Of a stretch of DNA of 64,000 nucleotides, positions 8,475 to 19,285 are shown in pieces. A model generated the notes under the pieces. It did no database searches and had not been told where the DNA came from. It saw only the letters and a list, made by a program, of their open reading frames with translations. A program made the translations under genes and the position numbers. The stretch is taken from positions 1 to 64,000 of the forward strand of contig CADCCH010000002.1 of NCBI GenBank assembly GCA_902799875.1, written 5' to 3'. Every line of letters begins with the position of its first letter. The first letter of the stretch is position 1. Source of the DNA: an uncultured Bacteroidales bacterium. Its GTDB lineage: Bacteria > Bacteroidota > Bacteroidia > Bacteroidales > Paludibacteraceae.

Positions 8475-11400
8475 TCATTGTAAACGCTTGCCTTGAGCGT
8501 CGTAAACTACGCCGTCCTTCACGATGTACAGGATATTATCAATGAGCACCTTGCGTACACCATTTTCACCATTCTCACCATTGAGCAATTCAACACCTGT
8601 CGGCGACTGATGAACCGGCGAGATCTCAAGTACGAAGCGATCATCGATCTGACCGGCAGCCAACGTTACGGTGTAATCCATCAGACCGAGGTTCACGCGC
8701 GCGCCCGCTTCATTATCTATAAGAGTAATACCAACGCCGTAGGTTCCTTCCGGTATCGAGAAGGTGTACTCACCGTCTGCGGCAATCTTCACGCCTACCG
8801 GAACGATAGTCGTCTGGTTGGTCATCGGCAGCGTGTTACCTGCCACCCACTCGGTTCCGATGAAGGTGTAGATGTTCGCACGGTTGCTGTTGAACTCCTT
8901 CGACATATCTTCACCGAATCTGAAGTCTGCACTTGCGTTCTCAGCGTTGCTCAGGCTAACGAAGGTCTGATCTTCTACCACGCCGTCCTTGTTCAGTTCC
9001 AGACGGAAGTCCACATCTATCGGCTCTTCTGCATAGGTGCGGGCTGCGACAGATGCCGGAGCCGGTGTTGCACTGGTCGTGAAGGTCACATTGCCACAAT
9101 ACTGAACCACGTATGCATGCATAGCTTTGAACTCAAAGTCTTTGACTGCCTTCGGCGTCAATGAGTTATCCGCCAAGTTACCATCATAGATGAACTTCAA
9201 ATCATTAACAAGAGTATCAAGCAATGCCACGTTGGCAAATCTGATTTCGCCGCTACCTCCACCATCTGCCGAGGCAGCACCTGTAATATTCTTGAAGGTC
9301 GGTACACCGAGAACATTCCAGTGACTATCCTTCTTCGTACGGTTTCCGGCTGTCGTACCGCGGTTGATTTTACATTCGTGAGATGGCATGTTGTAAGTGA
9401 CATCAACGTTGGATATACTGCTTACTTTACCCGGGAAGAGGAGTTCTACCTCGTCCGTATTATCCCAAATGCTAGCGTGGGCTGAAGGAGATATGTAGTA
9501 CAACTCATCCAAGTCAAGTGCGACAATATAACCTGTACCTGCTTTCAATTCGAAGGTATCTTTCATCGACGGGGTGACAAATTTCCAGTACGTTTCCGAG
9601 TCAGCCCAGAAACCGTTCTTTGCACGTGCAGCACCATCATAGTACTCAACAATCCAGTGCTGACCATACGTACCGAAACCGATTACATCGCTCAGTCGCA
9701 CATCATACGGGAAGGATACATAGAATATATCACGCTCATAGCGGGAGAGGAGCGGACTAAGGGTTGCATGTCCAGCTTCTTTACTCTTATTATTCAGAGT
9801 CCACTTGTTGAAACGCAATCCGCAATAGATGTTCTCAATCTCCGAAATGGACTTGCCGGAAGCGAATGTAATTTGCTCAATATCTTCCTGATGTTCACGC
9901 ATAAACATAATATCTGCATTGATTGCCATATCCTCGGAAATCGTACCGGATGATGGTTGGTATGCAGCTACAACGCGGTTGGTCTTGAAGTCATAGAGCA
10001 AACGAATCTTGACGCGCGTGGTCGATTCGGAATCTCCACCGATAAGGGTCTCGGTTGTGCTTTCGTCACCTTTGAAGTACTGAGTAATCACACCCTTTCT
10101 TTCCCAATCGCCTGCATCGGATTTCGGAGCCTCACCAAATTTCGATCTGAGTTTGTAGGTAGCCGTAGGCAATGCATATACTTCTGCTTCATATACCCAG
10201 TTACCCTTATCCGAGAAGGTCAGTTGGGTCAACGGATCGCCTCCGGTAGCCGCTGCGTATATCTTCGAGTTGCCAGGAATAATCATAAGGAACTCACTGC
10301 CGCTCTCTTGTGCACCATCTACGTAACGACGAGTAGCCACATTCGTCTTATGGTTGTACATGAAGCGGATGTTTGCACTACGCGTGATATAACCGTTAGC
10401 ATCTACATAATCGTCTGCCACACCATCTTTTACGATAGTATCCGAAACGCAGACGCTATAATCATTCGCCACAACGAATTTAATATTCTTCACTTTAACT
10501 TCTCCGCCAACTTTTTCGACCTTATACCACTTTGTGAAGTAGTGGCTATACGGATTTTCGGTCTGATGGAACGAGTAGTCAGAGTACGGCATCAAGTGAT
10601 CCGCAGCACGGAAGTTATCCCAGTTGCTCGAACCGGCGCCATCTACGCGGATGTAGAAGTTACCCTCGTACGGCTCAATCTTCTCCAGAACAAGGTTTCC
10701 ACTATTATCCTTTGTAAAGATGAAGTTATATACACTATCTCTTGTAATGCTGTCCGGAACATTGATGGCTGTACCTTGATCAGCCCAACCAACGGTTCTA
10801 TATTCTTCTGCACCCGGATGCAACGGATCGTCCGACACAGTACATTTTTGAATCTTATATTTCGGGTTCTTACTATTCTCTGCGCGTACGAAATATGAAA
10901 TCGTGTCATGCTCTGTATCGGCAGGAATAACTGAAGACAAGAGCCATGATTTTCCCTCATTGGAATCGTGATTAGCGATACGTACATCATCGGTGTACAT
11001 CACACGGAAGTCACCCGTTGATTCCGGATAGTGAACACCTACCTGATGGTATCCGCCTGAGTTGTAATCAAGTGTGAACGTATAGTTGCCGGCACTGGTC
11101 GTAGTCAGTCCGCAGTTGTCTGAAACATCATTACCAAATCCCCAAACAGTCTGTCCGGTATCGCCACTATGACCGTTAGTCATCGTTCCTCCGTTACTAA
11201 ACCAGGTATCATCTGCTCGATAAATCTTGAATCCATAAGTCTTATTACCGCCTTCAAGATCCACCGTGACAGACATCGGCATCGCTTTATCTGCTGAGAA
11301 TGCGAAATCACGTTCCTTAACTAAACTAGCGCTACCTCCTGTGTTATCATAGATTTTCAACGTATAACCCGTACTCTCCGGATAGTTCATCCAGTAACCT

Positions 11401-14400
11401 TTCCAATAGTAGTTCGATGTATTATCCGGTTTATTCTTTTCTTCCGGCGTCTGACCTATCAACGGAACATACATTGAGAGTGTTGCGCTATAATCGCTAA
11501 GCTTAATAACATTGTTATGGCTGAAGTATCCATAACCATGTTGATCTTTCTCTGTAAAGGCAACATTGGTCAGACTGGTAGAAACACTATTTGCTGCTAA
11601 GTCAAAGTAGTAAATATTCGTGCCTGCAATCTTCGACATACCGCCATGTTTGCCGGTATAAGCTCCGGAAAAATATGAAACATCCGCACCTGAACCTTGG
11701 GTAGATCCCCAATAAGTACCATTATTATAGAAGTAAACATATACAGTATCCCATTCCAACGTATTGTTGAAATAGATCATCTGCTTCTTATTATATTTAG
11801 CAGTCAGATGTCCGTCATATTCAGCACTAATAGAAATTGGATTGTCGGTCAACGCATCGTCAGTAGCCAATACATCACCCAAAACCCATGTATCAAACGC
11901 ATAACCAATTATTTCAGGAGCAGTAACCTCAACTGTTTCTCCGCGGGCTACTTCAACAGAGCCGTTTTCGTGGATTGTATTGCCGCTGGCATCCTGATAA
12001 AGGATTGTCACATTACTATTACCGGCGATACGAACATTGCTCTTGAAGGTAGATAGTTCGGTACCAGCATCGCAAGCAACAAACGAAGAAGCATTGGCTT
12101 TAAGTACCGCCTTTACTTTATAATAACCTGCAGACAAACCTGTCAAAGTAAAGCGAACCTGATTCGGTTTGCCTACTGCAGGATTGGAAGCAACAGCCAC
12201 GCCTGATTCTACAGGGTTATCATTATCATAGAGAAGCGACCAGCAGATATCCATATAATTTGTTGCATCGGTCTGGTTTAATACAGGGTTGACATCCAAA
12301 GTGACGACATCACCCTTTGCAATACTTGCCAGATGCTCTAATGTAGAGATCACAGTCTTCTGGAAATGAGCGTACAACGTTGTAGCGCTTGCGATATTCC
12401 AGTTTGTTGCACTGCTTCCATCTGCATTATAGTACTTCGTACCAGATCCATTATGACCGGTGAAGTAACCCATGAACTTCCATCCCGGCAGCGGAGTCGG
12501 TGCATAACCCATAGCCGGCATAGCCGAGCCGTATGTTGCACTAACCGATTCGTTTTCACCAGCATCACCGTATCCATCTTCATCCTCCGCACTCAGCGTA
12601 ACGGTGTAGTTGTTTGCGGTCCATTTTGCATAAACAGTCACATCTCCGTCATGTTTCCAGTGACCGGTAGCATCTACGTATGGGTTATCCTCATGCTTGA
12701 AGAAACCGTATTGCGTAATGATTTCATGGCCTGCGCCACCGTCATTTTCAAACCAGCCAGCAAACGTGTAACCTGTCTTTTCAGGATTGGTGATAGTGTA
12801 CTTATATGCACTTGCTCCTGCGTCATAAACAGGTGCTGTCGCATCATACGTAGCCGTCAAACTTGTCGGATCGCTTGAGGTAGTAGCACCATTCTGATTC
12901 AACGTAATAGTATAGTCCTTCGCTGTCCACTTAGCCCAAAATTCTTTGTTAGCATATGTTCCGACAGGAATAGTATTACCGGAAACGGTCTTATCTTCAT
13001 CCGTGTACCATCCGTCGAAAGTATATCCGGTTTTGCTCGGAGCTTTCAGCGTGATAGTCGGAGTTACAACCGTAAAGCCGGACGGGTTATCGTCATCATT
13101 CGTACCACCGTCCAGATGGTAAGTGATTGTATAATTATTATAACTATAGCAAGCATAAACCTTTATATCCGCGCTACGCGTACTAGCAGCACTTGTCCAG
13201 TTTGCATCCGTAGTTGACCATGCATCACCTGTTCCGGCAGTATTGCTGTACCAACCTTCCCAATGGTAACCATTCTTCGTGGTACCTTTCGTGAAGGTAA
13301 CGGCAGTAGCATCCAGCACATAGTCACCGCTGGTGAATGAAGGACTCGAGGTAGCTCCGATAGCCGCGTTACTACCATTAATAGCACCGATACCATAGGT
13401 TATCTTGTGCGCATCCGGATAAGTAACGGTCAAATCCTTACCTCCGGTAGTAAATTCAAACGTATAACTGCCAGCAGCATCTGTTTCTATTTGCACATAG
13501 TCGTCAACAGCAGCACTCAAATCGTCCACACCATTAGAAGCACGTGTGGCTTTTGCACTACCCTTACCAAAGTACTCACCATTATAGAAAATTTTGAAGT
13601 TATAGGTACTCTTCGCAGTGAGAGTCAACGATTTGCTAATCGTGCCCGTTCCCGTCATCTCATAATAGTCGTATAATCCACCGCCTGCAGTGGTCTCGAT
13701 GTATAATTGTGGCGTTGCGTGCGGACAATCCATCGTACCGTAACGGCTGGCTATAGCATTAGCGGAATTATACCAATAACACGTAGCCGCTTGTGGAGCG
13801 GTAATATCATTGGTCTTGGTGCCATCTGTGCCTTGGTAAATCAAGAAATTGTTATATGTCTTGTTCAACTCGTATGACCACCATTTATATACTGTACCCG
13901 TGATAGCGGCTGTCATTGCTGCACCGGTAGCGTAGATAGCATTCTCTTCCTTGACGCCATCGTTTGCGTCTGCATCTGTCCACGCATAGATCTTCGGTGT
14001 GCTTGCACCTACAGCTGTACGTACTTTGATGGTATAGGTTCCGCCTGCACGAGTAGTCACGTTAGTTCCGCTTGCCTGCTTACCTTCGCCTTTAACGTTC
14101 ACGGCATAAGCCTTAAAGGTGTATTCCGTTCCTGCACTAAGTCCAGTGATAACTTTGGTAAACGTATTACCGGATGTGTGCGTAGTGGAGTGTTTCGTCT
14201 CGCCACAATAGAATCCTACCTCTTTCATGTGACTTGCAGCCGACGAACCATCACTACCGTAATTGGAGATCGTACCTGTCAGTTTGATCTGCGTACTACT
14301 GATCACCTCATAACTGGTTATACTTACTGTAGGAACAGAAGGAGAAACAGAGTGTAAAGTGTAGTATTTAGGACCATCACCACTACTCCATGCGAAATCC

Positions 14401-16334
14401 CAATATGTGTCTGCCGCATAAGTGGCCTTATTAACAGCTACATTATTAACAAGTTTCTCTTCTCCGGTTCCTCCATTAACATTATTATCCAAAATGAATT
14501 TGGTATATTTACTGTCTAACGTTACTTTATACCACTTCTTTCCTGGAGCATATTCCTCACAGCCTGTTCCTGTACCTTGTACACCAGGCCAAGCTGCCGG
14601 AGTTGAGCTTCCGTAGAAATACAAAGCGATACCATTTGCCCATCCGCAGTTGTTCTGCACATAAATATTCCACCGCTCATAAACGGTTAAGTTGTATGTA
14701 CGAGTATAGTTATTACCGCCAATACTCATGGTAACAGTAATGGTCTTTGCTCCTGTAGATGCCGGAGTATATGTCCAGGACTTGCCAGTATAAGAGCCGG
14801 CACCTGTTTGCGTGAAAGTACCGCTGGATGCATCTGTAATAGACCATGTCACTGTTGCACCACTACTTACATTACTGGAAGCTGCTGTGAAAGTCAAAGC
14901 AGATGTAGCATCAACGCCTATCCACATCTGGGTTGTGGTGTTGGCTTCTGTCAACGAACTAACGGAAGGTGCATTGAGCGTCAAAACTACATTGTTAGAA
15001 GTTTCTGTATCATTTGAAGCTCCGTTATAATACATAACAACAGACATTGTCTTGCTACCGGCAACGGCTGGAACATAATCAAATGTAGCGGTTCCAGAAG
15101 AAGTTGTCTCAGTATGAATTGGAGTAGCTCCTTCGTAGAACACATACTTCGTTATGCTTGATGCGTTGCTTCCTGTTGCGGTCAAGCGCACGGTTTCACC
15201 AACGTTAATTCCGCTGGTCTTAGCAGCTGCCAAACTCACACCCGGATCAGCAGACCAACGAGCATATAAGTTAAGTGTCGCTCCATCAGTGCGATTCCAG
15301 ATACCGCTGTTGTCTGCGTATGTACCATCTGCATTAATAACTTTAGTTGCGGTACCTGTCGCAGCGGTCCAGTATCCTGTCAGCGAGTAACCTCCATTAC
15401 ATGTCAATGCAGTAAAGCTTGGTAATGTAGCATCATATGTCGCTGTTACCGTTGTTCCTCCGCCTGTTACTGTTTGCCCTGTCGGAGCATTGCCATACAG
15501 TGTCACCGTTGTTTGCTTCGGAGTCCATTTTGCAAAGAGAGTAGTATGAGCTGTCAGTTTTACATTAGCACTATTTGCATACACCACATCGCCATCTGCT
15601 GAAGTAGCCCAGCCTGCAAAATTGTATCCGGTCTTGGTAAACGTATTCGCGGTAAGAGCAGTATTCGTGTTATATGTTACTCTCTGCGTGTAATCTGAAC
15701 CGGTACCACCATTAGCCTTGAATGTCACTACTGGTGCAATAGTAAAGGTGGCAACATCGTCACCCGATGAAGGTAACGCGACTCCTGATGCGGAAAACCA
15801 ATGAACCTTCAATTTATAGACACCAGCTGCATAACCGGATATATCTACTGAATATGCAGCCCATTCACTACCATCACCACATTCACCAGTAGTACCAGTA
15901 GTTTTCCAAACATTATTGTTCCCACTTTTTTCAGCACGATAACAAGACAATTTGAAATTATCTATTTGGGTTCCACTATTGGTAGTAATAGTTATCCAAA
16001 TACCATTGTTACTATTCCAATTGCAATTATCATCTTGGCTGTTGTCGTAGTTATCATACTGGCCACCAAGTTCGAGTGACGTAATAGCACCTAAATTGGT
16101 ACCATTGATAGCGGATTTACTATTTAACCAGTGATCAGTATTAATATTGGAGGATGCTTTATACCATGTACCATTGACACAGATACCGGCATTTCCTGTC
16201 CAAGCACCCCACATCTGTCCGACACTGAGGGTGAGGAGCATGATTAGCATTGCCGCATATCGTCCAAACCTCTGCGGCGTTTGTTTTTCATGGCTATATG
16301 ACAATAGCCTTTTAAAATTAAGTAAGTTTTTCAT
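8475..16334 (-). CDS. Giant secreted repeat protein (InlB-type, Ig-like and starch-binding-like modules)
   Basis: 2619 residues. Signal peptide ~1-43 ending VGQMWG. Recognisable modules: Listeria-Bacteroides (InlB B/Flg_new) repeats at ~202-270 and ~276-360 with the GYxFAGW...LFAKW signature, Ig-like stretches ~365-550, a CBM26-like starch-binding segment ~553-645 (ALYFYGSSTPAAWPG), FN3-like ~665-765, and a second cluster of InlB repeats after ~1000. The C-half holds further beta-rich segments. The end, KVLIDNILYIVKDGVVY, matches the tails of the C10 peptidase and the second giant protein. Likely an adhesin or glycan-binding surface protein; the ligand is unknown. No TAnnTTTG promoter is visible upstream: the start lies only 28 bp after the last gene of the RADAR unit. 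Confidence 0.85.
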   Translation of the reverse strand: MKNLLNFKRLLSYSHEKQTPQRFGRYAAMLIMLLTLSVGQMWGAWTGNAGICVNGTWYKASSNINTDHWLNSKSAINGTNLGAITSLELGGQYDNYDNSQDDNCNWNSNNGIWITITTNSGTQIDNFKLSCYRAEKSGNNNVWKTTGTTGECGDGSEWAAYSVDISGYAAGVYKLKVHWFSASGVALPSSGDDVATFTIAPVVTFKANGGTGSDYTQRVTYNTNTALTANTFTKTGYNFAGWATSADGDVVYANSANVKLTAHTTLFAKWTPKQTTVTLYGNAPTGQTVTGGGTTVTATYDATLPSFTALTCNGGYSLTGYWTAATGTATKVINADGTYADNSGIWNRTDGATLNLYARWSADPGVSLAAAKTSGINVGETVRLTATGSNASSITKYVFYEGATPIHTETTSSGTATFDYVPAVAGSKTMSVVMYYNGASNDTETSNNVVLTLNAPSVSSLTEANTTTQMWIGVDATSALTFTAASSNVSSGATVTWSITDASSGTFTQTGAGSYTGKSWTYTPASTGAKTITVTMSIGGNNYTRTYNLTVYERWNIYVQNNCGWANGIALYFYGSSTPAAWPGVQGTGTGCEEYAPGKKWYKVTLDSKYTKFILDNNVNGGTGEEKLVNNVAVNKATYAADTYWDFAWSSGDGPKYYTLHSVSPSVPTVSITSYEVISSTQIKLTGTISNYGSDGSSAASHMKEVGFYCGETKHSTTHTSGNTFTKVITGLSAGTEYTFKAYAVNVKGEGKQASGTNVTTRAGGTYTIKVRTAVGASTPKIYAWTDADANDGVKEENAIYATGAAMTAAITGTVYKWWSYELNKTYNNFLIYQGTDGTKTNDITAPQAATCYWYNSANAIASRYGTMDCPHATPQLYIETTAGGGLYDYYEMTGTGTISKSLTLTAKSTYNFKIFYNGEYFGKGSAKATRASNGVDDLSAAVDDYVQIETDAAGSYTFEFTTGGKDLTVTYPDAHKITYGIGAINGSNAAIGATSSPSFTSGDYVLDATAVTFTKGTTKNGYHWEGWYSNTAGTGDAWSTTDANWTSAASTRSADIKVYACYSYNNYTITYHLDGGTNDDDNPSGFTVVTPTITLKAPSKTGYTFDGWYTDEDKTVSGNTIPVGTYANKEFWAKWTAKDYTITLNQNGATTSSDPTSLTATYDATAPVYDAGASAYKYTITNPEKTGYTFAGWFENDGGAGHEIITQYGFFKHEDNPYVDATGHWKHDGDVTVYAKWTANNYTVTLSAEDEDGYGDAGENESVSATYGSAMPAMGYAPTPLPGWKFMGYFTGHNGSGTKYYNADGSSATNWNIASATTLYAHFQKTVISTLEHLASIAKGDVVTLDVNPVLNQTDATNYMDICWSLLYDNDNPVESGVAVASNPAVGKPNQVRFTLTGLSAGYYKVKAVLKANASSFVACDAGTELSTFKSNVRIAGNSNVTILYQDASGNTIHENGSVEVARGETVEVTAPEIIGYAFDTWVLGDVLATDDALTDNPISISAEYDGHLTAKYNKKQMIYFNNTLEWDTVYVYFYNNGTYWGSTQGSGADVSYFSGAYTGKHGGMSKIAGTNIYYFDLAANSVSTSLTNVAFTEKDQHGYGYFSHNNVIKLSDYSATLSMYVPLIGQTPEEKNKPDNTSNYYWKGYWMNYPESTGYTLKIYDNTGGSASLVKERDFAFSADKAMPMSVTVDLEGGNKTYGFKIYRADDTWFSNGGTMTNGHSGDTGQTVWGFGNDVSDNCGLTTTSAGNYTFTLDYNSGGYHQVGVHYPESTGDFRVMYTDDVRIANHDSNEGKSWLLSSVIPADTEHDTISYFVRAENSKNPKYKIQKCTVSDDPLHPGAEEYRTVGWADQGTAINVPDSITRDSVYNFIFTKDNSGNLVLEKIEPYEGNFYIRVDGAGSSNWDNFRAADHLMPYSDYSFHQTENPYSHYFTKWYKVEKVGGEVKVKNIKFVVANDYSVCVSDTIVKDGVADDYVDANGYITRSANIRFMYNHKTNVATRRYVDGAQESGSEFLMIIPGNSKIYAAATGGDPLTQLTFSDKGNWVYEAEVYALPTATYKLRSKFGEAPKSDAGDWERKGVITQYFKGDESTTETLIGGDSESTTRVKIRLLYDFKTNRVVAAYQPSSGTISEDMAINADIMFMREHQEDIEQITFASGKSISEIENIYCGLRFNKWTLNNKSKEAGHATLSPLLSRYERDIFYVSFPYDVRLSDVIGFGTYGQHWIVEYYDGAARAKNGFWADSETYWKFVTPSMKDTFELKAGTGYIVALDLDELYYISPSAHASIWDNTDEVELLFPGKVSSISNVDVTYNMPSHECKINRGTTAGNRTKKDSHWNVLGVPTFKNITGAASADGGGSGEIRFANVALLDTLVNDLKFIYDGNLADNSLTPKAVKDFEFKAMHAYVVQYCGNVTFTTSATPAPASVAARTYAEEPIDVDFRLELNKDGVVEDQTFVSLSNAENASADFRFGEDMSKEFNSNRANIYTFIGTEWVAGNTLPMTNQTTIVPVGVKIAADGEYTFSIPEGTYGVGITLIDNEAGARVNLGLMDYTVTLAAGQIDDRFVLEISPVHQSPTGVELLNGENGENGVRKVLIDNILYIVKDGVVYDAQGKRLQ

Positions 16335-16362
16335 AATAGATTATATTTTATATTTGTTAGTT

Positions 16363-16650
16363 TTATCCTAAAAAATATTGATCCAGTTTGCCCTCTTTAG
16401 CATCCTTCTCTTTCTCATTTAGAGCATCCAAATATTTTTGATAAAAATCATGATGCGATTTACTCAGTTTATCTTTACGTTCTATCAAGTCCTGAACATC
16501 TTCAATACCAAACATCTCTAACTGCTGAATAAAAGCATTACAATTGTCATTAAACTGCCTATTTTCAGCATCTCGTTGGGCGATCAACTGATTTCGGAAA
16601 TTCGCTATTCCGTCTAAAAATCCTTTCTTTGTCATGATATTATTGATCAT
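16363..16650 (-). CDS. Small unknown protein downstream of rdrB (putative RADAR third gene)
   Basis: 95 residues, helical and strongly charged, no signal peptide or membrane span. The region ~15-85 (for example IERKDKLSKSHHDFYQKYLDAL) looks able to form a coiled coil. It lies 45 bp after rdrB on the same strand, so it is probably co-transcribed with the RADAR genes. It does not resemble the Csx27-like or SLATT membrane accessory proteins reported with some RADAR loci, as it has no transmembrane segment. I do not recognise its family. An alternative ATG lies five codons downstream (16635). Confidence 0.6.
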   Translation of the reverse strand: MINNIMTKKGFLDGIANFRNQLIAQRDAENRQFNDNCNAFIQQLEMFGIEDVQDLIERKDKLSKSHHDFYQKYLDALNEKEKDAKEGKLDQYFLG

Positions 16651-16695
16651 TTAATTATTATCTCTTTCTTCGCGCATACGCACGTACATTTAAAT

Positions 16696-19284
16696 TTATA
16701 CTTTAAAGCGTTGTTTTTCTCCAGCTTGGCGTAGGTGCTCAATATACTCCATTATCTGGCGAGTCCCGTATTTAGCTTGACCTTTATCATCTTTCAGTTT
16801 CATCATTCCTAATGCCAAGAACGAGAACTCATTATATAGCGTTGTCGCAAACACACCTCTGTCATCTGTATTTACACATGCTTTTAATAACGGGTAGTTC
16901 GCATTAGTTTGTTCCTCTATTGGATCAAAGCAAGTTAGCAGCGGATGATTATAGCAATTTTCAATGTAACCTATCTTTAGGTTAGAAGACGGATTCGCTT
17001 CTACAGCAATCTGTTTGGAGCAAACTTTCCGTCGCATTTTCTCCTGCAATTTATCCACTACATTGATAATTGTAGTCGGGTATTTTCCTGCATAACGCTT
17101 TTCTCCTTCCGCTTTGATAGTATGGTCAAAATGATAGAGTTGGTATAATCGACAAGCTTCTTTGTCTTGGCGGGCTAAAACAACAATATCCTCTTCTACA
17201 TCAGATGTTCGTTGCCACTCTGTCATAGAGGCTTTCGCCCAAAGCGATTGTTCTGGTTTTGATTCTTGTTTAACAGGTTCATCTCCTCTAAGCAGCATAC
17301 TATTCCAATAGGTTTGCAGATTAAACGGTATATACTTACTATAACCTATCTCTTTATATAGTTGTGTTGCCAAACGATTTAGTTCTGTTTCCAACGAGTT
17401 AGGGATTTCCACATCCTCTTTACTGCACTTCATACAAAGCCAGACGCAATTGTCTAGCACATATTGCCTTGGTGCAATAATACGAAAACGCCGGCCGTTG
17501 TAATATTGCTTTGCGTTAATGCCCATCGCTAAACCATGACCTATTCTGCAATGCGAGTCAAATCCTAAGAACAACAATGCTTCATCAATAGCACGGAGAC
17601 CATCTACGATATCAAAGAAATCTTCTCCTACATGGTATGTTTGGTTGATCAGTCCTTTCTTGCGTGCATAGCGGAAAACGTGTCCGAACACTTCCGGCCG
17701 GCAGAACATCTCCGTACTGGCAGCATCTATACCTACTACTTTTACCAAAGACTGTTGCTTCCTCTGTCTGTAGTACTGCGAAAGAACGATGTCAATTTCC
17801 TCTTTTATCTGTTTGCGATAATTGGCATAGCGTGCAAAATCTTGTCTATTATTCAAATACAAATCATGTTCGTGCTCCTGTCTACTGTAGTTAGCTTTGA
17901 TAAAATGTATCACAAACGACATGTGGTCAGCAGCATTCTCCAACACTTGGCGATTGGTGAAAACTCCTTTATTATAATTGCGCACGTGTAAACGTGAAGC
18001 TTTTGCCATTTGGGGCAAGTCTTTCGGTTTGATACGTCCCTCCAAAAAGTCCTTTTTGCTATTACGGAGCGTGGTCTGTAAGATTAATGCATCTATGACA
18101 TCCGCAATAGGAGAGTTGTCTTCGATAAAGATGTCTTTTCTGTCTTGATATGTTTCGAAGTTCTCGAAGCCTTTGAGTTGGTTGATTTGTATAAACTCTT
18201 TTCGGATACGCGTCTTCAGCACGATATACAAATAGAAGTAAGGAGCCAATGCCCATATCTGTTTATCAAAACCATAGAAGCAATAGAAGAACTGATACAT
18301 CAGTTTGCGTTCGCCATGAAAGATGAGGTTTGCATCTGTGATGTGTTTCTTCACCTCTTCATCCGGTCTAATTGCATAATCCAGAGTTCTACCGTTTCGA
18401 CTTTGCAAAGCATAAGTGCGCCAAACGCTGATTTCTGCGTTTAGTTTTCGGCAAATCGATTTGGCATAGAAGTCATCTTCCAAAATATTCTTAACGCTTG
18501 CTATCTGTTGCCACGGATTTTCGTCTTTTTCATAGAGCCTATTGAGTAGCTTGAAGAACTGCAATCTCAAGAATGTAGCGGCTATGCACATCCGTTGGAA
18601 GGAATATAACTTCTCTATGCCTGCAGTTGAAAGCGTTACGTCTTGATAAGATTTGACTTTTGCCGTCTTTTTCTCAATTCCGTTTAATGAGTTCGTCAAG
18701 TCAATCCAGTTAAGCGAGAATACTTCACATGTAGCGAAATAATGGGCATGCAAGTCGGACAGACCACGAGTCAATATATCGTTTAACTCCACATTATTAT
18801 GGTTAACGAGATCTGGCCAATTAAAGAGAGTGGTCTGTTGCTTCGCCATCAAGTCCCTATTTGCAAGATAAGCAGTCGTTAACAAATCTTCTCCAAGGAA
18901 TAATGTAATATCTTTCCAACGCAATATTTGGTTGAATTCGACTACTGGATGAGAGGTCTTTGCATCTATATTTACCATCTTGTTCGCCATGTGTTTAACG
19001 AGTAAGAATGGACGATAGATGAATGGTATCTTGGACAAGTTAGGTTTATCTACGTATTCCTCTAATGCATTGTCTGTATCTAGATTCATCCAGAAGTCCT
19101 GTGCCATGTTCTCCATTAGACGAGCTTCAGTAGTAGTGAACGCATCTTCACGCCAACGCACGAGTTGAGGCAGGATGTCTATGTAGCCATCCTTATTTCT
19201 ACGTGCATCCTCAATGGCTCTTACCACCGCTTCTACCGGATAATCGTAGAATAATGCCTTTATGCTTGCTCGTTCGAAGTCCAT
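16696..19284 (-). CDS. rdrB: RADAR adenosine deaminase-like protein RdrB
   Basis: 862 residues, close to the size of RdrB. The complete set of adenosine-deaminase-type metal and catalytic motifs is visible although the protein is far larger than a normal deaminase: HAH (H179, H181), HVGED with the catalytic-type Glu (H551, E554), RIGHG (H583), the EANPSSNLKIG stretch (762-772, equivalent to the ADA P(T/S)SN segment) and NTDD (805-808). Long insertions separate them, as expected for RdrB. RADAR proteins form large assemblies in which RdrB deaminates adenosine-containing substrates during phage infection (RNA editing and ATP-to-ITP conversion have both been reported). It starts 1 nt after the rdrA stop. 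Cytoplasmic; no signal peptide. Confidence 0.88.
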   Translation of the reverse strand: MDFERASIKALFYDYPVEAVVRAIEDARRNKDGYIDILPQLVRWREDAFTTTEARLMENMAQDFWMNLDTDNALEEYVDKPNLSKIPFIYRPFLLVKHMANKMVNIDAKTSHPVVEFNQILRWKDITLFLGEDLLTTAYLANRDLMAKQQTTLFNWPDLVNHNNVELNDILTRGLSDLHAHYFATCEVFSLNWIDLTNSLNGIEKKTAKVKSYQDVTLSTAGIEKLYSFQRMCIAATFLRLQFFKLLNRLYEKDENPWQQIASVKNILEDDFYAKSICRKLNAEISVWRTYALQSRNGRTLDYAIRPDEEVKKHITDANLIFHGERKLMYQFFYCFYGFDKQIWALAPYFYLYIVLKTRIRKEFIQINQLKGFENFETYQDRKDIFIEDNSPIADVIDALILQTTLRNSKKDFLEGRIKPKDLPQMAKASRLHVRNYNKGVFTNRQVLENAADHMSFVIHFIKANYSRQEHEHDLYLNNRQDFARYANYRKQIKEEIDIVLSQYYRQRKQQSLVKVVGIDAASTEMFCRPEVFGHVFRYARKKGLINQTYHVGEDFFDIVDGLRAIDEALLFLGFDSHCRIGHGLAMGINAKQYYNGRRFRIIAPRQYVLDNCVWLCMKCSKEDVEIPNSLETELNRLATQLYKEIGYSKYIPFNLQTYWNSMLLRGDEPVKQESKPEQSLWAKASMTEWQRTSDVEEDIVVLARQDKEACRLYQLYHFDHTIKAEGEKRYAGKYPTTIINVVDKLQEKMRRKVCSKQIAVEANPSSNLKIGYIENCYNHPLLTCFDPIEEQTNANYPLLKACVNTDDRGVFATTLYNEFSFLALGMMKLKDDKGQAKYGTRQIMEYIEHLRQAGEKQRFKV

Positions 19285-19285
19285 A

